Shown here in pieces: positions 50,444-59,970 of a stretch of DNA of 64,000 nt. Where the stretch lies: contig CANMMM010000004.1 of assembly GCA_947498935.1 (NCBI GenBank), positions 124,001-188,000 of the forward strand, in the 5' to 3' direction. How positions within the stretch are numbered: the first letter of the stretch is position 1; each line of letters opens with the position of its first letter. This stretch comes from an uncultured Aquimarina sp. (GTDB lineage: Bacteria > Bacteroidota > Bacteroidia > Flavobacteriales > Flavobacteriaceae). Both the position numbers and the translations under genes were made by a program. The notes beneath the pieces were generated by a model. The model made no database searches and had not been told where the DNA came from. It saw nothing but the letters and a program-made list of their open reading frames with translations.

Positions 50444-51880
50444 TTAGAATTGGAAATAGATAAATTGCTGTGCTTGTCCTGAGTAGTATAGGATCATGCC
50501 TATGAGTAGTAGGTATACAGACCATCGGGCTATTGCAGGCATTTTTTGATGAATGGCTTCAATGGCGTATTGCTGTCTGCGGCCTAACCATTCGACGCCC
50601 ATAAATAGCACTACTAAGAGCAACATTTTTCTAGGTAAAATTTCTGGGTACTTTAGTAGCGAAGGCGACCCTATTTCTGATAGTATCGCAAAGGCGTGCT
50701 GTACGTTCTCTGCTCTAAAGAAAATCCAAGCGAGTATGGTGAGTGTAAAGGTAATGCCCATACGTATGATTTCTTTAAAAGAGGGAAAGAAGCTATTGGC
50801 TGCCACGACTTCTAGATGGGTTCTGTTTTTTCCGGCTAATAAGAGGGGTAAAAAATAGAGTGCATTGAGTGCTCCCCATACGATGAATGTCCAATTGGCA
50901 CCATGCCAAAATCCACTGACGATAAAGATGATAAAGGTGTTTCTGATCTTCATGGCGGTACCACCTCTACTACCTCCTAGTGGGATGTATAGGTAGTCTC
51001 TAAACCAAGTAGATAATGAGATATGCCACCGTCTCCAGAATTCTGCGATGTCTCTAGAAAAATAGGGGTATGCAAAGTTCTGATGTAATCGAAAACCAAA
51101 TAGTCGAGCGGCACCTATGGCGATATCTGAATATCCAGAAAAATCACCATAAATCTGAAATGTAAAGAATAGGGCACCGATAAGGAGGGTGCTGCCTGAA
51201 TACATACTCGAATCACTAAAAATGGTATTGGCATACCCTGCACAGGTATCTGCGATGACTACTTTTTTGACCAATCCCCATAGCATCTGGCGTAGTCCAT
51301 CTGCGGCGGCTGCATATTCGAATTTTCGTTGTTGACCGAACTGGGGGAGTAGGTTGGTGGCTCTTTCGATGGGGCCTGCTACTAATTGTGGAAAGAAAGA
51401 AACGAATGCCGAAAAGACAATAAAATCCTTGGTAGGCGTTAATTTGTTTCTGTATACATCGATCGTATAACTCAGGGTCTGAAAGGTATAGAAGCTGATC
51501 CCCACAGGTAGAATGATTTGTAATGTGAAAGGGCTAAGTGTGATGCCAAAAAGTGAAAATGCGGCTACAAAATTATCGATAAAGAAGTTACAGTATTTAA
51601 AAAAACCTAAGAATCCTAAATTGACGATGATACTGATCCATAATAGTAGTTTCTTTTTCTTAGCGATCGTAGTACGATGAATGGCTAAACCTACGGTATA
51701 GTCTATAACACTGCTAAATATGATTAGGGATAAAAAACGCCAATCCCACCATCCATAAAACAGGTAACTGGCGGCTACGATGAGTAGGTTTTGTAATCGT
51801 ATGTTCTTTTGGAAAACAAACCAATACAGTATAAAGACGATTGGTAAGAAAATAGCAAAATCTAGTGAGTTGAATATCAT
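50444..51880 (-). CDS. MBOAT O-acyltransferase (AlgI/DltB-like)
   Basis: The 478-residue protein has about ten membrane helices. The family core is visible: LQIILPVGISFYTFQTLSYT, FYFSRDIAEFWRRWHISLSTWF and the invariant His of SGFWHGANWTFIVWGALN. It should move acetyl groups from cytoplasmic acetyl-CoA across the membrane for acylation of the exopolysaccharide. The start overlaps the deacetylase gene by four bases (ATGA), while the SGNH partner lies 69 bases downstream. Confidence 0.9.
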   Translation of the reverse strand: MIFNSLDFAIFLPIVFILYWFVFQKNIRLQNLLIVAASYLFYGWWDWRFLSLIIFSSVIDYTVGLAIHRTTIAKKKKLLLWISIIVNLGFLGFFKYCNFFIDNFVAAFSLFGITLSPFTLQIILPVGISFYTFQTLSYTIDVYRNKLTPTKDFIVFSAFVSFFPQLVAGPIERATNLLPQFGQQRKFEYAAAADGLRQMLWGLVKKVVIADTCAGYANTIFSDSSMYSGSTLLIGALFFTFQIYGDFSGYSDIAIGAARLFGFRLHQNFAYPYFSRDIAEFWRRWHISLSTWFRDYLYIPLGGSRGGTAMKIRNTFIIFIVSGFWHGANWTFIVWGALNALYFLPLLLAGKNRTHLEVVAANSFFPSFKEIIRMGITFTLTILAWIFFRAENVQHAFAILSEIGSPSLLKYPEILPRKMLLLVVLFMGVEWLGRRQQYAIEAIHQKMPAIARWSVYLLLIGMILYYSGQAQQFIYFQF

Positions 51881-52641
51881 GCGTGTCTGTGGGTGTAAAA
51901 GTGTTTTTTAACGATGTTTTTTGCGTTCTGAAAAATTAATTCTTTGCTCCATAAGAACATGTTATCATTCCACCGCTGGGGATGAAATGTAAACATTACC
52001 TGATCGGGTAAGGTATCGGTATTGATAGCTTCAATGATTTGTGAGGTTTGGTGGTAGGTCTGTGTAAAATTGGTTTGTACCTTATCGCGTACGCTAGTGT
52101 TATGACCATCCCATTTTCTACCGGTATCGGTGAGGTAAAATACTTGGTTAAAGTCTACATCAAAATAGGGTTCTGCGATGATACCATACCCCTTATAATT
52201 ATAGGATTTCCATAAGTCTTTAGAGTCGTATTTAGAGAGCGGAGAGCCATGCATGCAGATGGTTTTTACAGGGGCTAAGATTCTAAGCGCCGATAGATTG
52301 GAGGCAAAATCCTTAATACCACGTAACAAATCTCCATTGGTGGTAGTGAGGGATTCGTAGTGATACCCAATTTCATGTCCTAAAGCTGCAATTTCTTTGA
52401 TAATGGCTTCATCCCAGCTCTGGGGGACGGCTCGAAAATAATAGGTGCCTTTGATGCCTCTTCGGGCTTGGATGCGGGCAAAGTTTAAGGAGTTAGCGGG
52501 TAATAAATCTACATCATGTCGTAGTATGATACTCCGCTTTTTGGGATGTTGTATAAAATCTTCGAAGGTCTGAAAATTATATCCATGCTCGGTCAAGGCA
52601 TGTAATAATAATTGGTATGCGTGGGTAGTAAAATCAATCAT
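51877..52641 (-). CDS. Polysaccharide deacetylase-like protein
   Basis: The 254-residue protein has the CE4-type motif RHDVD (D43, D45), a histidine in HEIGYHYE (H94) and a His-containing block ICMHGSPLSKYD. These point to a metal-dependent N- or O-deacetylase fold, although the catalytic site is not textbook. There is no signal peptide, which suggests a cytoplasmic role such as N-deacetylation of a nucleotide- or lipid-linked sugar. It overlaps both neighbours by four bases, so it is tightly coupled in the operon. Confidence 0.75.
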   Translation of the reverse strand: MIDFTTHAYQLLLHALTEHGYNFQTFEDFIQHPKKRSIILRHDVDLLPANSLNFARIQARRGIKGTYYFRAVPQSWDEAIIKEIAALGHEIGYHYESLTTTNGDLLRGIKDFASNLSALRILAPVKTICMHGSPLSKYDSKDLWKSYNYKGYGIIAEPYFDVDFNQVFYLTDTGRKWDGHNTSVRDKVQTNFTQTYHQTSQIIEAINTDTLPDQVMFTFHPQRWNDNMFLWSKELIFQNAKNIVKKHFYTHRHA

Positions 52642-53705
52642 TTATATTGGAATTGTAGTTGTGGGTTTTGTGTAATCGTTTGTCTGCTTAGCGGATAGTT
52701 TTCTACAAACCATACCATAAAGGCGGTAATGTCTATTTTATCTGCTAATAAGGATTGACGTCGTTGTGCAAATGTTTTTTGTAATTCGGGAATACGCTCG
52801 ATTTCTTTTATTTTTTCTAAGACCCCTTCTTCTGTCTGGAAATTGTATACCAAACCGTATCGTTCTTGGTCTTCGTTATAGGATCTTCGAATCGAATTTA
52901 CATAGATTGATGGGGTGCCTAATACACCGGATTCTGCTGCCATGGTCGCTCCTTCTCCAATGAATAGGGTAGCATCAGCTAATACATGATGGATGTCTTG
53001 TGGCGCTATTTTGATTTTATAAGGTTCGTATTTTGGCGGTAGGTATCCCTCTGAGGTAATAAAGACGGTATAACGTGCTGCTAAATAATCAATGATTGCT
53101 GCTTTGGCTTTTTCAGAAAATCCATTATGACCCCGATCATGAGATGCATTCCAGGATACAAAACGAACGACCACATAAGGTTGCTCTGGTGTTAGGCCTA
53201 ATACTGCTCGATGCTGCTGGTGTGGCGTAAAGTAATTCGGATGTAGATAAGCAAGCTCATGATAGGATTGGTATTTAATTTGTTTGACTCCTAAGTCTTC
53301 TACGAGTACATCGGGTGTTAGTACACAATCCGTAAAGGGGAGATAGAGTTTCATTTGTTCCCAGTTTCCAGAGTCTTCTAAAGAAATATGAGGTTTTCTG
53401 AGTATTGCGGCAGCATGTGCAGCATAGGGAGATCCGTGACTCATAAACACATCAGGTTTAAACTTGAGGCCTTGTACTAGTGATAGAATATCGAATTTAA
53501 GGAGACCAAATAGCTTGCCTAGTGTAGTGTTGTATTTTTTGCCAAAAGAGACAAAAGGAAGTTTGGCTGCTTTGAGCAGTTCAATCTCGAATTCTTTTTC
53601 TCTACAGGTAAATAAGAATTGATGTCCTTTTTCTTGCATTTGGTATGCAAAGTTTCTGAACAGGTGTACATGCCCTGGGTGTCCTATGTCTATGAGTATT
53701 TTCAT
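52638..53705 (-). CDS. DUF354 glycosyltransferase-like (GT-B fold) protein
   Basis: The 355-residue protein starts MKILIDIGHPGHVHLFRNFA, a hallmark of the DUF354 family (GT-B fold, related to UDP-GlcNAc 2-epimerases and MurG). The C-terminal nucleotide-binding half contains LFIGEGATMAAESGVLGTPS. It probably transfers or epimerises an amino sugar. There is a four-base overlap with the deacetylase gene and a 105-base gap to the next gene upstream. Confidence 0.75.
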   Translation of the reverse strand: MKILIDIGHPGHVHLFRNFAYQMQEKGHQFLFTCREKEFEIELLKAAKLPFVSFGKKYNTTLGKLFGLLKFDILSLVQGLKFKPDVFMSHGSPYAAHAAAILRKPHISLEDSGNWEQMKLYLPFTDCVLTPDVLVEDLGVKQIKYQSYHELAYLHPNYFTPHQQHRAVLGLTPEQPYVVVRFVSWNASHDRGHNGFSEKAKAAIIDYLAARYTVFITSEGYLPPKYEPYKIKIAPQDIHHVLADATLFIGEGATMAAESGVLGTPSIYVNSIRRSYNEDQERYGLVYNFQTEEGVLEKIKEIERIPELQKTFAQRRQSLLADKIDITAFMVWFVENYPLSRQTITQNPQLQFQYK

Positions 53706-53810
53706 GTGTCTATGTTTTTGAGGTCCTATGAAACGTTTCGACGCATACTGCGCAGAGTTGGTGTCAAAAAAATGACAGGAATTGATTCATTGGTTTTTTT
53801 ATTGATTGGG

Positions 53811-54815
53811 TTACCATTTTTTGATCACTTTTACGGCTTTTTTGCCCAATCCATACAGCAATGGATTGGCCACGTAGATAAAGCGTCCATGGGCTACTTG
53901 GTCTCCGCCGAATTTGGATTTGAATTCTCGTACCCCGTATGCTTCGTTAGGTTTTCCTGCTCCCATGAAATCAAATCTGGGGATGTTGTGTTTGCAAGCA
54001 TATGCAATCGCAGCCCAAGTGGCTAGAATGCTTGGATATATATTTTTATGTACACCATCTTTGCCACAGACATACCACTCATAAATCACTCTATTGGCTA
54101 GGATGGGGCAAACAATACCACCAATCACTTCTTCTTCATAGATGATGACTAGGAATTTAGCAGTGTCCTTCCGCCATAGCGTGATAAAAAATGCCAAGTC
54201 GGGTAGGGGTGTTTTTACTTTGGTTTTGTAGAGTGTTTCGAGGATCAAATAGTACGCTTCGATTTCTTTTTCGGAAGTAGCTTCTTTGTAAATAGCCCCT
54301 TGTTTCAGGCTTTTTTTGATTTGTCGTACTTTACTACTACTCATCCTTTTTTTTACGGCTTCTTCTGTGTCGCAATTCAAATGAAAATTGAGATGCGGAT
54401 GGTATTCGAATCCTACTTTTTCTAAACTTTCCTTGTACGGTAAGTAGGAATTGAAATTTCTAGTTTCTATATAAATTACTTTGTGTTTTAGTTTTTTGAT
54501 GACTAGCTGAAATAACTCTTGAATCTGTTCTGGGGTTACATCTGCTGCGAATACAGGTCCTCCAAAAATGATAGCTCTACTGGTAAAAGGGGATTTGATC
54601 CCTTTTTCTTTCTGAATGATACCAGATACAAATGCAGTAATTTTATGATTACATTCTATGGCATAGCTAAAAGTTTCTAAGCCTACTGTTTTAAAAAAAT
54701 CAAGCATAGCTAATGTCTGAAAGGCCGTAGCTGTATCAGCATTTTCGAGGAGTTCTTCTAGAGCTACGGGATTGATCTTACGAGTGCTAGTGTGTATATT
54801 TAAGATATTGATCAT
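53811..54815 (-). CDS. FemAB/GNAT-type aminoacyl or acyl transferase
   Basis: The 334-residue protein resembles FemX/FemAB-like GNAT proteins: RQIKKSLKQGAIYKEATSEK near the middle, then the second GNAT half LVIIYEEEVIGGIVCPI ... DFMGAGKPNEAYGVREFKSK. FemAB enzymes transfer amino acids from aminoacyl-tRNA. In exopolysaccharide loci such proteins are thought to add acyl or amino-acid groups to sugars. It overlaps the GT4 gene by four bases. Confidence 0.7.
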   Translation of the reverse strand: MINILNIHTSTRKINPVALEELLENADTATAFQTLAMLDFFKTVGLETFSYAIECNHKITAFVSGIIQKEKGIKSPFTSRAIIFGGPVFAADVTPEQIQELFQLVIKKLKHKVIYIETRNFNSYLPYKESLEKVGFEYHPHLNFHLNCDTEEAVKKRMSSSKVRQIKKSLKQGAIYKEATSEKEIEAYYLILETLYKTKVKTPLPDLAFFITLWRKDTAKFLVIIYEEEVIGGIVCPILANRVIYEWYVCGKDGVHKNIYPSILATWAAIAYACKHNIPRFDFMGAGKPNEAYGVREFKSKFGGDQVAHGRFIYVANPLLYGLGKKAVKVIKKW

Positions 54816-55732
54816 GATACAATAGTGGTATAAATATTGGTTAGTTTATTGGCGATAACCTCTGCATTTAAATGTGATATATGGGATCTGCCATTGGGTG
54901 TTACAGTGGTTTGTAATGCGTCTTGGAGCGCGTGGGCAATTGTGGTGGGATTAAAATCGGTTACATAGCATCCTTGAGTAGTACCTATAATTTCTTCGAT
55001 ATCGCCTACTGCTACTGCTACAATTTTGCAATTACAAGCCATGGCTTCTTTGATTACATTGGGCGAGCCTTCCCATAGACTGGTGAGTAGGATCACATCA
55101 GCGGCATTAAAATAAGCGGGCATCAATTCATTAGGGACATCTACGAGTGTTTGTAGCTTGGTATTAGGACTATCTAATAATTCAAAAGCTTGTTGGGCAA
55201 GGGTGTAATTTTTCTCTTTTCTTTTAGGATTGGCTGCAAATAGGATATGCTGGTAGTTGGGATTCCATTGTGTTACTTGTAGGGCTTCTTCTTTTGCCAT
55301 TTTCTTGAATTTTGAAAAATTAACACCATTGGGAAGCACGCTAGCAGCTTGAATACCACAAACGGTTTTCATGTCTGAGGATTTGACGATGATTTTTTTC
55401 CAAAAAAATGTATGAAAGCATTTGATTAAGTATTTAAAAAGGGGAGAAGCTTTGACATCACTACCCATCAAAGAAACGACTAAGGGTTTACTGCCTGCTA
55501 ATGCTGCAACAATAGCACTTAGGGAATAATGTGCATGAATAACATCATAGGAATGCGCACGCAATCGCTTATGAAGTATGAAAATATGTTTTAAATAGCC
55601 TTTTATCCCTTTTTCTTTGATGGTAAAAAAAGATACTTGATGCCCAAGTGCAGCCAAGGATTGTCCTTGATTGAATACAATGGGAGAGATGCCATTTTTA
55701 GTATTTCCACTACTTACAAATAGGATGCGCAT
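54812..55732 (-). CDS. Glycosyltransferase family 4
   Basis: The 306-residue protein has a glycine-rich N-terminal start (RILFVSSGNTKNGISPIVFN), the mid-protein HAHYSLSAIVAALAGSKPLV and the donor-binding block LLTSLWEGSPNVIKEAMACN with the E-x7-E (WEGSPNVIKE) motif. It is a retaining GT-B transferase, slightly short for GT4. It is separated from the ATP-grasp gene by four bases. Its substrate sugars are not deducible. Confidence 0.85.
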   Translation of the reverse strand: MRILFVSSGNTKNGISPIVFNQGQSLAALGHQVSFFTIKEKGIKGYLKHIFILHKRLRAHSYDVIHAHYSLSAIVAALAGSKPLVVSLMGSDVKASPLFKYLIKCFHTFFWKKIIVKSSDMKTVCGIQAASVLPNGVNFSKFKKMAKEEALQVTQWNPNYQHILFAANPKRKEKNYTLAQQAFELLDSPNTKLQTLVDVPNELMPAYFNAADVILLTSLWEGSPNVIKEAMACNCKIVAVAVGDIEEIIGTTQGCYVTDFNPTTIAHALQDALQTTVTPNGRSHISHLNAEVIANKLTNIYTTIVS

Positions 55733-55736
55733 AGGA

Positions 55737-56804
55737 TTAGTTTTTATAATTAAGTACAGGTACGGTATTCGTAATTGCTTTTTTAGTATTCAGGTAGGTT
55801 ATGATGCTGTCTGCGTATACTTTTTCTATAGTGAGCTTTTGACAGATGAATTCCCAACTATCTTCTTTTTTGGTAAAGTATCCGTCTGAATAGGGAATGC
55901 CTGCTGTGCCAAAATACAGGGATTGGAATTCGATTAAGTAGAATTCCTGTCCATCAAAAGCAATGTCTATCGATAGGTGTGGTACATCCATTTGTGCATA
56001 GATATCCATGGCATAATCAAATAAGCCTTCGGGGGCATTGGCTTGTAATCCGTAAAAATAATTGTCATAGCCACCTCCACTGGCTTTGATACCTCTTCCT
56101 TTGAGTAATGGTCTATTAAAAATGTATAGTTTCTCTCCAAAAATGTATACTTTCCAATCGTTTTTGAGGTCGGGAATGAATTGCTGGAGAATGAATTTCT
56201 GACGATAGAGTGATTCTCTAATGTATCCCTTGTGTTTCAACGATCGACCGTAGTCTCTAAGATCTGTTTGGTAGTGTCGCTGGCTTACCTTTTTAACTTT
56301 GGAAATGAGTTCTTTTTCGGATTTTATTAATGACACACCTGTACCCGAAGCACCTCCAGAGGTTTTAAAAACAACTGGATATGAAATACGGTTTAGATTC
56401 ATCAATAGATCTTTCATAGAGCCAAATACTTGCGCATCGATATTGTTGGTTAGCTGTAGGTATTTGCGCATTAATTCCATAAACACTTTGTTGTTATTCG
56501 CTTTTAAGTGTTTGTAGGCAGGGATTACATTTGCTCCTGCTAATTCCAGAGCGTAAATAACATCTTCGATATAGGACTTATATTGGTACCCAACATCTTC
56601 GGAAGAGGTATAGATAATATGTTTCCCTGCATAGGTATGTGCATCTAAATCTACTTGATGCAGGTATTGATATTCTATATGGTAATTAAGTTCTTTGAAA
56701 TACCGAGAAAGCAGTTCTTTATCCATGCCGCTGCGATAGGGAGTATCGAAATGTTTTGATCCGAATTTTGTTTTATAATCAATGAGTGCTGTTATAGAGT
56801 TCAT
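55737..56804 (-). CDS. ATP-grasp enzyme of the exopolysaccharide cluster
   Basis: The 355-residue protein has an ATP-grasp fold: a glycine-rich loop (VVFKTSGGASGTGVSLIKSE), the mid-domain QFIPDLKNDWKVYIFGEKLY and a metal-binding C-terminal part (HLSIDIAFDGQEFYLIEFQS). ATP-grasp ligases make amide bonds. Paired with the adjacent asparagine synthetase-like and FemAB-like genes, it may attach an amino acid to a sugar of the exopolysaccharide. It overlaps the asparagine synthetase gene by 26 bases. It is a different family from GwsG. Confidence 0.7.
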   Translation of the reverse strand: MNSITALIDYKTKFGSKHFDTPYRSGMDKELLSRYFKELNYHIEYQYLHQVDLDAHTYAGKHIIYTSSEDVGYQYKSYIEDVIYALELAGANVIPAYKHLKANNNKVFMELMRKYLQLTNNIDAQVFGSMKDLLMNLNRISYPVVFKTSGGASGTGVSLIKSEKELISKVKKVSQRHYQTDLRDYGRSLKHKGYIRESLYRQKFILQQFIPDLKNDWKVYIFGEKLYIFNRPLLKGRGIKASGGGYDNYFYGLQANAPEGLFDYAMDIYAQMDVPHLSIDIAFDGQEFYLIEFQSLYFGTAGIPYSDGYFTKKEDSWEFICQKLTIEKVYADSIITYLNTKKAITNTVPVLNYKN

Positions 56805-58539
56805 TTTCTAATGTTTTGGTGTTAGTAGGTGGTGATAATAAATTGTGTAATAGTGAGAGTGACATTAATAGCGTGTCTCTTTCTTTTTCTGGGGTGTATG
56901 GAGTGAGTTTATGATATAATTCTGCCAGTAAAGGTGTGTTGAACAATGGGTGGTTGCTGCGTATCAATGTGGTTACTTCTTTCTCACTGGCTTTGATTCC
57001 TGAAATAATTCCTAGATTATCTAAATAGGTTTTTTGTACTTTTTTTTGCATCCTTTTTCGTACGAAATGAAGAATAATATTCGTAATATATTTTGGGTCT
57101 CTGACATCAATAGGACGGTATCCTTTGCCTGTTTTTTGATGGTATATGGTCGAATTTGTTTTACGGATGATATCGGCATAAATAAGTTGTCCTTTCATCC
57201 GTTTGATAGGATTGTCTGTAAAAAAATCATTATTTGCACCGGCATACGCTGTAGCGAGTAATTTTTTTATAAACGTGTAATCCAGAAAAGGAGTTCTTAC
57301 GGCTGTATAGTGTCGTTGCGTAGCAATCCATTGGCCAAAGAATTTTCTAAATATTTCTTCAAAAACAAAGATGTAAAACTGTTGATTAGGGCTTAATTCT
57401 TTGGGTAAATTTCTCTTATAAGTGAGCAGTTCTTCTATGAGCTCTTCTAATTCATTTTCAAATGCAGGCATGTGAAGTGCCTGTAGTGGTTTTGCCTGTT
57501 TAATTGCTTGTCGAATTTCTTGTTCGTCTTTGTACTTAAAAAGGGCTACCAGTGCTTGAGAAGTGACAGCTCCAGGATTGTGCAAGGCTCTGAATAATTC
57601 ACTACCCGCAGCACCAGAAATAAAGACATCGGATTGTGTAGCAATTTGCTGGGTGCTAAATAAAAAATGAGGGTACAAAAAGCCATTTCCCATATATCCT
57701 GTAGTGGTATATTCTATGGCGTTTTTGTAGTACTCTTTAGTCGTATAGGCGGTGTCTCCAAGATCGAAATACGTATATGGAATTTGTAGCTCTTCGGCAT
57801 TGCGCAATGGAATTTGTACATCGTCGTTTTCGGGTCTTCCAAAAGAAAAGGTAGTAAAGTTTTTTTGGTGGAAACTCGCACAGCTTACCAGCGTTCTACC
57901 ATCGAACCCACTGGTAAAAGCGATGCTAAAAGGTCGATCCGGAAAATAATGTTTCGAAGTTTCTATAAAAAGATCGCTGACTTCCTGTATCACCTTGTCT
58001 CCCTTTTCTGGAAAGAGCACAAACAGATCTTGGACGGAAAAATGTTTTGATAGTTTAATCTTATTATTCCGTAGCGTCATAAAGTGATGACAGGGTACTA
58101 ACTGTATATGTGTGTACAGCGTACGGTTAAAAAAGCCGTAATTGAATAATAAGTTTTCTAAGATGTATTTTTTATTGATCGATACCTCTTTATGATGTTG
58201 TTTAATCAGCTGTATCGAAGAAGAAATAAAGCAATGACTATCACAGTAGTATAGTGGTAACATGCTGAATAGACTGTTGTATATTTTTATCGCATTGTCT
58301 CGGACAATAATGGCGTAAAAATGCCCCCTTAATTTAGGGATTTCGTTATCTGCTACTCTAAAAAAGGCTTCTACTGATCCTAGGTAATCGCCGATAATGA
58401 TAATTCTAGCCCCTGTCAGACTGTGTTCATTATAGTGAGCTCGATCACAAGTAAACCACCAATCATTGGTTAGTTTAATTGCTGTTTCTTTAGAAGACTT
58501 AGAAACTTTGCTTTTATGTGTAATGATAAAATCTTTCAT
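56779..58539 (-). CDS. Degenerate asparagine synthetase-like protein
   Basis: The 586-residue protein has an N-terminal half resembling a class II glutaminase fold, but the catalytic Cys2 is absent (it starts MKDFIITHKSKVS). The C-terminal half is a synthetase domain with the PP-loop changed from SGGxDS to TSGFDGRT near residue 205. Such divergent members occur in many exopolysaccharide loci and probably amidate a carboxylated sugar. It overlaps the ATP-grasp start by 26 bases and follows the Wzy-like gene by 12 bases. Confidence 0.7.
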   Translation of the reverse strand: MKDFIITHKSKVSKSSKETAIKLTNDWWFTCDRAHYNEHSLTGARIIIIGDYLGSVEAFFRVADNEIPKLRGHFYAIIVRDNAIKIYNSLFSMLPLYYCDSHCFISSSIQLIKQHHKEVSINKKYILENLLFNYGFFNRTLYTHIQLVPCHHFMTLRNNKIKLSKHFSVQDLFVLFPEKGDKVIQEVSDLFIETSKHYFPDRPFSIAFTSGFDGRTLVSCASFHQKNFTTFSFGRPENDDVQIPLRNAEELQIPYTYFDLGDTAYTTKEYYKNAIEYTTTGYMGNGFLYPHFLFSTQQIATQSDVFISGAAGSELFRALHNPGAVTSQALVALFKYKDEQEIRQAIKQAKPLQALHMPAFENELEELIEELLTYKRNLPKELSPNQQFYIFVFEEIFRKFFGQWIATQRHYTAVRTPFLDYTFIKKLLATAYAGANNDFFTDNPIKRMKGQLIYADIIRKTNSTIYHQKTGKGYRPIDVRDPKYITNIILHFVRKRMQKKVQKTYLDNLGIISGIKASEKEVTTLIRSNHPLFNTPLLAELYHKLTPYTPEKERDTLLMSLSLLHNLLSPPTNTKTLENELYNSTH

Positions 58540-58551
58540 AGGTCTCTATGT

Positions 58552-59970
58552 TTAAATTAATCCTCGATTCGAAAGTTTGAACAAATTCCAGCAAAGTATG
58601 ATGACGAAAATTACAGATAAGTAGTGTATCCAGTGTTTGGTTCTTTTGGGGTAGTGTTTAGCGATTCCGTCTGCCATAAAAATGAGTAAGAACGGCAATG
58701 CTAAAATCTGAAAGCGGTCTTGAAAAGAAATACCAGAGGCCGCAAGAATCATAATATATATGAGTGCAAAACCACCAACAAATAGGGTTGCTTTGTTTTT
58801 TGTTTTATAGGCATTAAACAAGCCTAAGAAGACAAAAAAGTACATGCCATTGCGCACAATTTCATTTTGGAAGTGTGCATAAATACCTAATTGCTCTTTA
58901 TCGAAATTTAGCAGTGAAGGAAAAGGAGTGATAATTGCTGCAGCGATCAGAATAGGACTGATAATTGCCGCGGCATAGGTAACCCCTCTTTTTTTGGACG
59001 TATCGCTGAGTTCATTGCCGAATTGATCTTGACTTGCTTCTATCGCAGCCTCAATATGTTTATCCATTCCGAGTTGCTGCATGACTACAAAGCTACCGAC
59101 CACGAATAGTACAGAAATTAGAACGGATGAGATTTTGTAGTTTCTATTGGAGGTTCGATACCCTAAAATTTGTAGAATAGTACATGCAATGAGTAAGGGG
59201 GCTAGTACTACTCTAAAGTAAAATACAACCCCGAAGTGTAGTAGGATCAATATCGTATTGATAATACGTAATTTTCGTTTTAAAATTATTTTATACGTCA
59301 GAAATCCAATATTAACGATGATAAACATTAAAATTGTTTCTTTTAGAAAAAAACCATTAAACCATAATAGCGCAGGCATGAGCATTGTAAGAATGCCTGC
59401 TAAGCGCGCACTTCGTTCATCGTGTGTAATTTGTGCAATCTGATAGATTCTAACCACAGTAAGGCTGCTAAACAATGCATTAAATAATTTGATCAATAAA
59501 ATGTTTTTGCCAAATAAGAAATAGATGTATCCAATGATGGTAGCAAATCCGTAATCCGTTTCGCTTTTCCATATTCTAGCTAGTGCCATTGTTACAGATC
59601 GATCTTCTCTCAGTGCATCTGCAACCATGCAGCCAGATCGATGATAGTTCCAAGAGTCTAGTGCTTTTACCTCCATAGGTAAATTGGCAGGATCATAGAA
59701 ATAGGTAAGCATATAGAGCAGAGCAATACCAATGATTCTATAACCAAGGCTATGAAAAAATAATCTGGTGGTAAAGGATGTACAGCCTTGCCAAATACGA
59801 TTGTAATAATTGAGCAACACAAAAAAGAAAAAAATGATCATCGTTCCTGTACTGAGAATAATGAAAGGCATTAGATAATTAGGAAAAGCAATGGCATGCA
59901 AGAAGATCACTGCTAGTGAAAAAACAATGGCAATATTCGTATGCTGTATGTTCCATATATCTTTATGCAT
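58552..59970 (-). CDS. Multi-TM protein, Wzy/PMT-like (glycan polymerase candidate)
   Basis: The 472-residue protein is almost fully hydrophobic with about twelve helices. A long extracytoplasmic loop (DPANLPMEVKALDSWNYHRS) follows the third helix, as in Wzy polymerases or GT39-like PMT enzymes. Wzy proteins are poorly conserved, so the call rests on topology and on the presence of Wzx and Wzc homologues in the operon. It overlaps the GT4 gene by eight bases. Confidence 0.6.
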   Translation of the reverse strand: MHKDIWNIQHTNIAIVFSLAVIFLHAIAFPNYLMPFIILSTGTMIIFFFFVLLNYYNRIWQGCTSFTTRLFFHSLGYRIIGIALLYMLTYFYDPANLPMEVKALDSWNYHRSGCMVADALREDRSVTMALARIWKSETDYGFATIIGYIYFLFGKNILLIKLFNALFSSLTVVRIYQIAQITHDERSARLAGILTMLMPALLWFNGFFLKETILMFIIVNIGFLTYKIILKRKLRIINTILILLHFGVVFYFRVVLAPLLIACTILQILGYRTSNRNYKISSVLISVLFVVGSFVVMQQLGMDKHIEAAIEASQDQFGNELSDTSKKRGVTYAAAIISPILIAAAIITPFPSLLNFDKEQLGIYAHFQNEIVRNGMYFFVFLGLFNAYKTKNKATLFVGGFALIYIMILAASGISFQDRFQILALPFLLIFMADGIAKHYPKRTKHWIHYLSVIFVIILCWNLFKLSNRGLI

